From positions 1 through 9,774 of the forward strand of contig JAQUMZ010000070.1 in assembly GCA_028717865.1 (NCBI GenBank): DNA of 9,774 nucleotides. Reading direction: 5' to 3'. This document shows positions 1-6,361 of the stretch, piece by piece. The first letter of the stretch is position 1, and the number at the start of each line of letters is the position of its first letter. The position numbers and the translations under genes were made by a program. This DNA is from Elusimicrobiota bacterium. GTDB taxonomy: Bacteria > Elusimicrobiota > Elusimicrobia > UBA1565 > UBA9628. Under the pieces are notes generated by a model. The model did no database searches and was not told where the DNA came from. It worked only from the letters and a program-made list of their open reading frames with translations.

Positions 1-109
1 TGCCGGTGGCCAGACCCACCACGGTCTCCTGGCCACCGGCCTCGAGGGTCTCGATAAGCTCGGCGTTGAGCACGATCTCGCTGCCGTTGAGCTTATGCAG
101 CCTGATCAT
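1..109 (-). CDS. flbD: FlbD/SwrD-family flagellar protein, 3' end off the window
   Basis: The 36 visible codons begin MIRLHKLNGSEIVLNAELIE, which matches the start of the small FlbD family (usually 60-75 residues) closely, including the LNGSE and LNAELIE signatures. In Bacillus subtilis the member called SwrD raises the power of the flagellar motor; the biochemical role is not known. The ATG (109-107) overlaps the TGA of the upstream coiled-coil gene as ATGA, so translation is probably coupled and both belong to one operon with the FliF-FliG fusion. In many flagellar operons flbD is followed directly by motA and motB, so stator genes may lie beyond base 1; this is a prediction, not something seen. 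The C-terminal part is cut by the window edge. Confidence 0.85.
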   Translation of the reverse strand, partial: MIRLHKLNGSEIVLNAELIETLEAGGQETVVGLATG

Positions 110-2361
110 TCGGCCTTCCGGTTCAAAAGCCGCGCCATGAGGCCCCGGCCGCGCTCCGCCTCCAGCCGCTTCTCAAGCTCCGCGCAACGCGCGTCAGCCG
201 CATCCTCGGCCTCCCGTTTAAGTTCCAATTCCCGCCGCGACTCGGCCAGCTCGCCGCGCAGGCTTTCGGCCGCGGCCTCGTCCTTGCGCAGCTGGTCGCG
301 CAGTTCCTCAGTCAATTTAGACATTTCTTCCTGCCTGCGCGCCAGTTCCGCCGACGCGTCGGCGGCGGCTTTCTCGGCCTGCTGCAGCCGCGGCTCGAGC
401 TCCTGCCGCGCCCGTTCGGCCTGCTGCCGCGCCTCCTCGATCTGCCGCTTGGCCTGCTCCAGTTGTTCGCGCAGCGCCGGCTCCTCGGACGCGCCCAGGC
501 GCGCCTCGGTCCGGCGCAAGGCCTGCTCCAGCTTCTCCTTTTCGGACGCGGCCAAGCCGACGAGATGGCCCTGGCGGGCCAGTTCGCCCTGCAGGCGCGC
601 CTGCGTCTCCCCCAAGGCCTTGAGTTGCGCCGCCTGGGCCGTGGCCAGCATCTCGAACTCGGCGCGGTCCTTCTGCAGGGCGAGGCTGCGCTTCTCCTCG
701 GCGGCCAGGCGCTCCCGCAGTTCCGCCTGCCGCTCGCCCGAGGACTGCACCGCTTCCTCCAGCCCCTGCCGGCCGCGGGCGCGGGCAGCCTTCAGTTCCG
801 CTTCCTTATTCCGGAGCTTCTCGGCCCATTCCGCGGCCTTGCACGCCGCCTCCGCGCGCAGCTTGTCGATCTCGGTTTGCAGCTCCAGGCGGGTCTTGCG
901 CTCTATGACGCCGCGCAGGGCCGCCTCGCGCTGGCGCAGGACGTCCGCGTTCTCCCGCTCCAGCTGCTCCATCAGGCGCGCCGAGCGCGCGCTCAGCTCT
1001 TCTTGGGCGGCCAGCTGGAGGCGGCTTTTCTCGTTCTCCAGCTGCTGCCGGGCCTGGGCCGCGTCCTCGGCGCGTATCTCCTTCTCGCGCTCGACCCACT
1101 TGCGCTGCAGGACCACGAATTCCGCCTTGTAGCGCTCCTGCGCGCGCTCCCAATCCGCCTTGCCGCGCCTGAGCTCGTCGAGCTGGGCCCGCTGGGCGGC
1201 GCCCTGGCGCTCCATGGCGCCGCAAACGGCGCGCAGGCGCTGCAATTCGGCGCCGGAGCGTTCGGACTCGAGCTTCACGCGGCGCAGTTCGCCTTCATGA
1301 TCGGCGCGCAGGCGCTGCTCCACGGTGGAAAGGTCGCGCTGCAGGCCGTCGCGCTCCGTGCGCAGCATGTGCAGTTCCCGATCGAGCCGTTCTTGCAGCA
1401 TGACCTGCTGCTGCCGGGCCAGCGTCAAGTCGGCGCGAAGCTGGATGGACTCCTTCTCCTTTTCGGCGGCGCCCTGGAGCCGGGCCGAGGCCTCGGACCG
1501 CTCGCGGCCGAGCTCGGCGACGGCGGCCTCGAGCTGTTTTTTCTCCACGACCGTCCGGGCCAGCTCGGCGTCGGCGCCTTTGAGCTTCTCGGCCAGGGCG
1601 CGCAGGTTGCGGATCTCCTCGTCCTTGGCCAGGGCGCTTTTCTGCCAGCCGGCCTTCTCCTCCAGCCAGCGGCGCTCCATCTCCTGCAGGCGCATCGCGA
1701 AATGGGCCTCGACCTCCTTCTCCTGGCCCTCGCGCGACTGCATTTGATTCTTGAGCGTGGAGACCCAGGTTTCGCGCTCCTGGGCCAGCCGGGCCTCCAG
1801 TTCCTGGACCTTGAGCTCCTGGGCGCGCCGGTTCTCCTCGGACTCGGCCTCGCGCCGGTCGCGGCGCAGCTTGTCCTGCAGTTCACGGATGGAGACCTCC
1901 ACCCGCGCGGCCGTGGCCGCCTCCTGCTGGCTCTTGAGGCTGGCCAGCAGGAGCTTCTCGTGCTCGTCGGCCAGCCGCTTTTCCAGTTCGCCCACCTTGC
2001 GCTCGTACGCGAGCTGCTCCGACGACGGGCCCTTGGGCTTGTCGGGCTCCGGGGGCGCGGCCGGCGCGGCGAAAGCCGCGGGAAGCGCCGCGGGCATGCG
2101 GGCCGCCGGCGGCAAGCCGGGCGCCGCCCCCGGAAACGGGCCGGAAGACGGCAAGGGCGGCAGGCCGGGGCCGAAGGCGCCCGGCAGCGGCGGCCGGCCG
2201 GGCTGGGAGCCCGCCCCCGTCAAACCGGGCAGCGGCGGCAGCCCCGCCGGCCCCCGCGCCGGCCCTCCCGGCAGCGGCGGCGGCGGCGGCACGGCTCCGA
2301 AGGAGGACGGCAGCGGCGGCGGCTTGGGCGGCTTCCTCGGGTCCAGGTTGTCCTCAGCCAT
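106..2361 (-). CDS. Pro-rich head plus long coiled-coil protein of the motor operon
   Basis: A protein of 751 residues with no recognised enzyme domain. Residues 1-112 are low-complexity Pro/Gly/Ala with five PPLP motifs (starting at about 15, 28, 42, 57 and 68). Residues of about 113-735 are almost continuous Glu/Arg/Lys/Ala/Leu/Gln helix with heptad-like spacing, hence a long coiled-coil rod. The tail is a short basic segment, RGRGLMARLLNRKAE. There is no signal peptide or membrane segment, so it should be cytoplasmic. The start is supported by AAGGAG 8 nt upstream of ATG, 18 nt after the stop of the FliF-FliG gene; its stop overlaps flbD. By position it could be a scaffold or cargo rod attached to the motor, comparable in architecture to gliding scaffolds such as AglZ, or could stand in for FliH; neither homology is shown. 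The long antisense open frames across it are composition shadows. Confidence 0.85.
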   Translation of the reverse strand: MAEDNLDPRKPPKPPPLPSSFGAVPPPPPLPGGPARGPAGLPPLPGLTGAGSQPGRPPLPGAFGPGLPPLPSSGPFPGAAPGLPPAARMPAALPAAFAAPAAPPEPDKPKGPSSEQLAYERKVGELEKRLADEHEKLLLASLKSQQEAATAARVEVSIRELQDKLRRDRREAESEENRRAQELKVQELEARLAQERETWVSTLKNQMQSREGQEKEVEAHFAMRLQEMERRWLEEKAGWQKSALAKDEEIRNLRALAEKLKGADAELARTVVEKKQLEAAVAELGRERSEASARLQGAAEKEKESIQLRADLTLARQQQVMLQERLDRELHMLRTERDGLQRDLSTVEQRLRADHEGELRRVKLESERSGAELQRLRAVCGAMERQGAAQRAQLDELRRGKADWERAQERYKAEFVVLQRKWVEREKEIRAEDAAQARQQLENEKSRLQLAAQEELSARSARLMEQLERENADVLRQREAALRGVIERKTRLELQTEIDKLRAEAACKAAEWAEKLRNKEAELKAARARGRQGLEEAVQSSGERQAELRERLAAEEKRSLALQKDRAEFEMLATAQAAQLKALGETQARLQGELARQGHLVGLAASEKEKLEQALRRTEARLGASEEPALREQLEQAKRQIEEARQQAERARQELEPRLQQAEKAAADASAELARRQEEMSKLTEELRDQLRKDEAAAESLRGELAESRRELELKREAEDAADARCAELEKRLEAERGRGLMARLLNRKAE

Positions 2362-2379
2362 GGTGCCTTCTCCTTAAGC

Positions 2380-4371
2380 TCAACCGCCGACCTGCGACTT
2401 CAAGCTCTCCACCCAGGCCCGGACTTGGGGATCGGGGTTGAGGCTCAGCAGCGCTTCGAAATGCCTTAGGGCCTCGGCGGTGCGGCCCAACTGATAAAAG
2501 ACGTTGCCCAGATACTGGTGCGCCGACGCCAGGCTCGGATCCAGGCTCAAGGCGTACTCGAAATACGGGATGCTGGCCTCCGCCTGGCCGGAGCCGAAAT
2601 ACGAGACGCCCGCGGAAAAATAGCTTTGGGCCTGCGCGGCGGCATCGGATACGGCGGGCTCGGCGGCCGGCGCGGCCTTGGCGGGGGCGGACTCGTCGGC
2701 CTTGCGGCGAGCGGCGGAAAAGCGCTCCTGGCGCCTCTGCATCGCGCTGAGCTCCTCCTGCATGCCTTCGACGAGATCGATGCCCTCCTCGGCCCGCTCG
2801 CGCACCATGATCTTGCCTTCCTTTTCCAGGACCTTGACCACCTCCATGATCTTGGCCCGTTCCTCGTCGATCTGCGCCGGGGCTAGGTCCTTGGCGTACT
2901 CCATGGACTCCTTGAGCAACGCAGCCGCTCCGGCCGACATATTGGTCAGGAACTTGTTGATGATCTCCGGGGGGGCGCCCTGCAGGGCCCTGGCCATGGC
3001 CTCGGTCTTGAGTTCGCGGACCACGGTCTGCATCTCGCGGTCCGGGAAATCCACGACATCCTCGAAAAGCATCAGATGCTTGCGGACCTTGTCGAAGATC
3101 AGGGGCTTTTCGTTCTTGAGGTAGCCGAGGATGTTGTTGCGGGTCGCCGTGTCCGCCTCGTTGAGCATGGCCGTCAGGCGCTCCATGCCCCCTACCACGA
3201 AATCCACGTTCTCCTTGACGTCCGCGTCGATGGCTTGGACCTGCTCGCGGGTGACCTGGCGCACGGTCAAGGCCTCCAAGGCCAGCTTGGCCTGCATATC
3301 CACGGGCAGCGAGGTCAGCACCATGCGCGCGTAGTCGGGGCGCAGATAGCTCAGCACCGTGGCGATGACCCAGGGCTCCTCCTTGCGCAGGATGAAGAGA
3401 TAGACCAGCCTCTTGATGTTATCCTCGTTGATGTAAGCGAAGGGCTCGAATTTTTTCATGGCCTCATCCTCCTCTGGAGGCGGCGGCGGCGGCTCCGGAG
3501 GCTTCTGCTGCATGGTGATGTCGAGCCTGCCCTCCTGGTCCAGGGGGCTCTCGCCGCCCTTGCCGTCGGGCGACTCGATCTTGGTGTCGATATCGACCTC
3601 GGCGGCGGGCTTCTCGCGCAACGCGGCGACGTACTGCCGGAAGAAGCGCGCCAGCGGTCCGAACAAAAACATCAGCAACAGCAGAGCCAGCAGCGCGAAC
3701 AGCAGGGGGATATAGACCTCGGGGTGCTTCAGATCGTCGGTCCAGACCCAGCGCTTGTCGCCCTCGCGATGGAAGACGGTAGGGCGGAAGGACACCTGGT
3801 CCGGAGCCAGGCTGTACTGGGACATGGCGTCGACGATCCGGGCGCGGACCAGATCCACCTGGGCCGTGGTCTTCAGGACGAGCTCGTCGTGGATTACGGT
3901 CACCCCGAGCTTCTTGAACACCGGCTTGATGGAGAAGCGCTCCTCCTGGATGCCCTTGACCTGCTGGGCCTGCTGGGCCTGGGCCGACTCCGGGCGCTCC
4001 GGCGGCCCCTGCTGCGCCGTGATGGTCTTGGGCTTGGGTATGCCGGGCAGGACGTAGGTCGTCTGCAGCCCCCCCTTGGCCTGCATACCCTGCTTCTCGT
4101 GGTATTTCTCGACCAAGCCCATGCCCGAGCGCGTGGACTCCTCCTTCTCGAGCTTGAGTTCCATCTCCACGTCCACGAAGACCACGGCGTTGCCCTTGCC
4201 CAGGATGGGGTCGAGGACGTCGCGCTGGATCTTCTCCTCGGAATCCTTCTTGACGCGGTTCTGCTCCTGGAGCAGGCCGATGTCCGGGGACGCCACGCCC
4301 GCTCGCGCCCCGGGAACCGCGAGCGCCCAGGCGCAGACCAGCCACAAAGACTTGTATCCACCAGCGCGCAT
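2380..4371 (-). CDS. fliG: FliF C-terminal half fused to FliG with TPR tail: motor ring/switch-like protein
   Basis: A protein of 663 residues in one frame. Residues 1-24 form a signal peptide ending GARA. Residues of about 30-200 resemble the last periplasmic domain of FliF (SEEKIQRDVLDPILGKGN, a VLPGIP segment, then KKLGVTVIHDELVLK), and 219-238 match FliF's second membrane helix. A Pro/Glu linker (290-303) leads to FliG middle and C-terminal domains (about 310-525) with FEDVVDFPDREMQTVVREL, ALQGAPPE and NKFLTNMSAGAAALLKESMEY. Two TPRs fill 580-647. FliF normally forms the flagellar MS-ring and binds FliG, the rotor protein facing MotA; here they are covalently joined, and FliF's first membrane helix and ring domains RBM1/RBM2 are absent. 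No Shine-Dalgarno precedes the ATG; a promoter 8 nt upstream suggests a leaderless message. Several torque-interface charges are missing. The FliG assignment is firm, the FliF part good; motor function is inferred. Confidence 0.85.
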   Translation of the reverse strand: MRAGGYKSLWLVCAWALAVPGARAGVASPDIGLLQEQNRVKKDSEEKIQRDVLDPILGKGNAVVFVDVEMELKLEKEESTRSGMGLVEKYHEKQGMQAKGGLQTTYVLPGIPKPKTITAQQGPPERPESAQAQQAQQVKGIQEERFSIKPVFKKLGVTVIHDELVLKTTAQVDLVRARIVDAMSQYSLAPDQVSFRPTVFHREGDKRWVWTDDLKHPEVYIPLLFALLALLLLMFLFGPLARFFRQYVAALREKPAAEVDIDTKIESPDGKGGESPLDQEGRLDITMQQKPPEPPPPPPEEDEAMKKFEPFAYINEDNIKRLVYLFILRKEEPWVIATVLSYLRPDYARMVLTSLPVDMQAKLALEALTVRQVTREQVQAIDADVKENVDFVVGGMERLTAMLNEADTATRNNILGYLKNEKPLIFDKVRKHLMLFEDVVDFPDREMQTVVRELKTEAMARALQGAPPEIINKFLTNMSAGAAALLKESMEYAKDLAPAQIDEERAKIMEVVKVLEKEGKIMVRERAEEGIDLVEGMQEELSAMQRRQERFSAARRKADESAPAKAAPAAEPAVSDAAAQAQSYFSAGVSYFGSGQAEASIPYFEYALSLDPSLASAHQYLGNVFYQLGRTAEALRHFEALLSLNPDPQVRAWVESLKSQVGG

Positions 4372-4379
4372 CGGGTATG

Positions 4380-4408
4380 AGTGTATGGGAAAGATGTTAA
4401 ATTTTCAA
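4380..4408 (-). promoter_or_regulatory. Sigma70-type promoter of the FliF-FliG operon
   Basis: On the minus strand TTGAAA (4408-4403), 17 nt, then TACACT (4385-4380). The -10 ends 8 nt before the ATG at 4371, so the expected transcription start is within about 0-2 nt of the start codon, giving a leaderless or nearly leaderless mRNA. This agrees with the lack of a Shine-Dalgarno. The stretch is strikingly AT-rich for this DNA. Read from sequence only; no start site has been measured. Confidence 0.7.
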
Positions 4409-4448
4409 TACAGGGCCAAGGCCGATCCCGCCGCGCCCGAACCGGGGC

Positions 4449-6059
4449 CTAGCGCTTCAAGCCCTGCATGAACTCCCGGATGGCGCGGTTGTTCGGATCA
4501 ATCTCCAGGGCCCGCTTCCAGACCGCCAGCGCCTTCTCCTTCTGCTCCATCAGGAAAAACGCGCTGCCCATGATCTCGAGCGCGGTGACGTTGTTGGGCT
4601 CCAGGTCGAGCACATCCTGGGCCCGCCGCACGGCGGCGTCGTATTTGCCGTCGTAAACGGACTGGCGGGCGTCGTAGACCTTCTGATCCACCCAGGTGAA
4701 CTGCTCCGGCCCCTCCATGCGGCGGGTCAACTCCGCGACGCCGGCCTCCTTCTCGACCATGTTCAGCAGGCCCAGCAGCTTTTCGTCCTTGGAGTTCTTG
4801 TTGAAAGCGTAGCGCAGGGCGTTGACGGCGGAGCGCATGTCCCGGCCGTCGACGTAGGAGATCGCGCCGCGGCGCACGAAAGTCTGGAACTCCTCGCCGC
4901 CCATGGCCTGGGGCACGAAGCCGGTCACGGCGAGCAGACGGGCCAGCATGGCCTGGACCTGCTTGTTGTCCGGCTGGGCGTCGAGGGCCTGGTTGAACCT
5001 CTGCGCCGCCAGGGCGAAATTGCCCTCCTGGAAGGCGTCCATGCCCTGCTTCATGAAGCCGCGCACCTGCGCGGTGGAGCGATCGCCCTTGGACTGTCCG
5101 AAACGCATGGATACCGACATGCGGGTGCTCGAGCCCAGATCATGGATGCCCTGCGCGAGATCCAGGCTGAAGCTCCGGAAGTTGAGCCCGAAGCCGAAAT
5201 CGGTCTCCTGGATGCCGGGCAAGCCCATGAGCCCGAAGCGGAAGGCGAACCAGCGGGCGATCCAATACTCGCCTCCGAAGCGCAGATCCACCGACCCGGT
5301 CAGGGGCTTGTTGCCGTCCAAGGCCAGGGTCAGCCGGTCCTTGAACAGGCGCAGGGAGTTGCCGATCCTCAAGATCACCGGCAGCTTGTCGTCGGTGTCC
5401 CCGGTCTTCTGATGGAACACGTTCTGGATGCCCAGGCCCGCCCGGTAGGGGCCCATGGCCTTCATCGTCCCCAGATCGAGGGTCTTGAAGTTGTCCGCCG
5501 AGCCTCCGAGCTTGCGCGTGACCTGCTTGGCGGTCATGCCGAAAGCCACGGTCTCGGTCACGTTCTTGGCCCAGGACAGGCCGATGGCCTGTTGTTGATC
5601 CGAGAAATCTCCGCCGCTTTGAATCGTATCGGGCTCTCCGGTGGCGGGATTGTAGGTGACGTCGACCTGCTCGAATCCGGACGAAGCCAGTTGGGTGACG
5701 CTCAAGGCGAAGGTGCTGCCCTTCTTGGTCGGATAGGCCAGGGAGAAATAGGTCAGCTTCGTCTGCTGGAACAAGGTGGCCTGCATCATGTTGATTTCTT
5801 TGCGCTGCAGTTGGGCCAGGCCGGCCGGATTCCAATACGAGGCGGAGGCGTCGTCGGAAATGCCGTAATAGGCGCCGCCCATGGCCAGGGCGCGGCCGCC
5901 CACGCCGTAGAACATGAATGCCCCGGGCTGGCCGCCGGATTCGGAAATCGCCCGCGCCGGAACGGCGAGGGCGGACATAAAAATAACGCCGGCCGCGGCG
6001 ATGACGATCGCCGCGACGGGCGCCGAGGCGCGCCGGGGGCCAAGCCCCTTGTGTTCCAT
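4449..6059 (-). CDS. PorV/UPF0164-like outer-membrane beta-barrel with C-terminal TPR region
   Basis: A protein of 536 residues from the ATG at 6059. A signal peptide (1-37, ending AVPARA) is followed by the family hallmark GGRALAMGGAYYGISDDASA and YWNPAGL (about 54-81), then alternating beta strands to about 321 ending in MSVSMRF. This is the PorV/UPF0164 type of outer-membrane barrel; PorV itself shuttles substrates in type IX secretion, but many relatives have no assigned job. Residues 332-536 are TPR-like helices with clear repeats at about 333-366 and 489-523, placed after the last strand and so probably periplasmic. The start is chosen because it has AGAAGG 5 nt upstream and gives a clean signal peptide; the frame stays open to 6266, but those extra 69 codons overlap the promoter and riboswitch. 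Its neighbours are the FliF-FliG operon downstream on the same strand and a divergent membrane protein. Confidence 0.8.
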   Translation of the reverse strand: MEHKGLGPRRASAPVAAIVIAAAGVIFMSALAVPARAISESGGQPGAFMFYGVGGRALAMGGAYYGISDDASASYWNPAGLAQLQRKEINMMQATLFQQTKLTYFSLAYPTKKGSTFALSVTQLASSGFEQVDVTYNPATGEPDTIQSGGDFSDQQQAIGLSWAKNVTETVAFGMTAKQVTRKLGGSADNFKTLDLGTMKAMGPYRAGLGIQNVFHQKTGDTDDKLPVILRIGNSLRLFKDRLTLALDGNKPLTGSVDLRFGGEYWIARWFAFRFGLMGLPGIQETDFGFGLNFRSFSLDLAQGIHDLGSSTRMSVSMRFGQSKGDRSTAQVRGFMKQGMDAFQEGNFALAAQRFNQALDAQPDNKQVQAMLARLLAVTGFVPQAMGGEEFQTFVRRGAISYVDGRDMRSAVNALRYAFNKNSKDEKLLGLLNMVEKEAGVAELTRRMEGPEQFTWVDQKVYDARQSVYDGKYDAAVRRAQDVLDLEPNNVTALEIMGSAFFLMEQKEKALAVWKRALEIDPNNRAIREFMQGLKR

Positions 6060-6064
6060 TCGGG

Positions 6065-6070
6065 CCTTCT
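6065..6070 (-). promoter_or_regulatory. Ribosome binding site fixing the barrel-protein start
   Basis: AGAAGG lies 5 nt upstream of the ATG at 6059, a few bases after the 3' edge of the riboswitch core. The alternative in-frame ATG at 6107 has no such site and lies inside the riboswitch. Bases 6065-6062 (GCCC) can pair with GGGC at 6151-6148 on the far side of the riboswitch, so folding could affect access to this site. Confidence 0.65.
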
Positions 6071-6072
6071 TG

Positions 6073-6153
6073 ATTCGGTAGCCTGACGCTCCCCCCTGGG
6101 GAGTCATGGCTTTGCGCCCCCGCCTTGCGGCGGGTTTGCCGTTTGTCGCCCAT
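6073..6153 (-). promoter_or_regulatory. Cyclic di-GMP-I (GEMM-I) riboswitch in the leader of the barrel gene
   Basis: Read on the minus strand, the leader shows the ordered GEMM-I signatures: GGCAAACC (6140-6133); a 6-bp stem CCCGCC/GGCGGG capped by a GCAA (GNRA) tetraloop at 6128-6125; the conserved GCGCAAAGCC (6117-6108); a second hairpin with stem CTCCCC/GGGGAG (6103-6098 with 6094-6089) inside GAC/GTC; and the closing GGCTACCGAA (6083-6074). Order and spacing fit the class, including the tetraloop that docks on the neighbouring helix. Known members bind cyclic di-GMP and control motility, envelope and attachment genes. The core ends just before the ribosome binding site and I see no terminator with a U-tract, so control is more likely at translation; the direction is not predictable with confidence. 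Recognised by eye, without a covariance-model search. Confidence 0.85.
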
Positions 6154-6238
6154 TCACGACGACGGCCATGCCGAGCCCGCGAGCCGCAACCCCTGAGCCC
6201 GCAACGGCATGCATTCGCGAACGGGATGCTGCTAATCC

Positions 6239-6266
6239 AGTATAACAGATAACCTTGACTTGTCAA
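6239..6266 (-). promoter_or_regulatory. Strong sigma70-type promoter for the barrel gene
   Basis: On the minus strand TTGACA (6266-6261), 16 nt, then TATACT (6244-6239), with an extended -10 TG at 6247-6246. Five of six -10 bases and all six -35 bases match consensus. The start should be near 6232, leaving a leader of about 170 nt that carries the riboswitch. The first part of the leader can also form a long-range stem, CATGCCG (6211-6205) with CGGCATG (6173-6167), enclosing three GCGG(G)CTC repeats. Confidence 0.8.
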
Positions 6267-6323
6267 GGCCCAGATTTTGCCGAACCAGGCAAAGCGCCGC
6301 CCCGCGGGCCTTTCGGCGCGGTC

Positions 6324-6352
6324 TTGAAATATAGCTTGAACCCTGTTACACT
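6324..6352 (+). promoter_or_regulatory. Sigma70-type promoter of the divergent membrane-protein gene
   Basis: TTGAAA (6324-6329), 17 nt, TACACT (6347-6352), with an extended -10 TG at 6344-6345. Hexamers and spacing are the same as at 4380-4408. The -10 ends 9 nt before the TTG start codon, predicting a start near 6358-6360 and almost no leader. It diverges from the barrel promoter, with 57 nt between the two -35 boxes. Confidence 0.7.
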
Positions 6353-6361
6353 TCTATTGCC

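Noticed and set aside
463..2469. Long plus-strand open frame (668 codons) antisense to the coiled-coil gene
   Set aside because: Its Leu/Gly/Ala/Arg-rich product is the expected mirror of a GC-rich Glu/Arg/Lys/Leu coiled coil. The minus-strand frame has a Shine-Dalgarno, operon spacing and a sensible protein.
3076..4380. Plus-strand open frame of 434 codons antisense to the FliF-FliG gene
   Set aside because: The opposite strand encodes clear FliF and FliG motifs; this frame is low-complexity Leu/Gly/Asp/His-rich and matches no family.
6060..6266. N-terminal extension of the barrel protein to an ATG at 6266
   Set aside because: It would start inside the -35 box, run through the riboswitch and bury the signal peptide. 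The ATG at 6059 has its own ribosome binding site.
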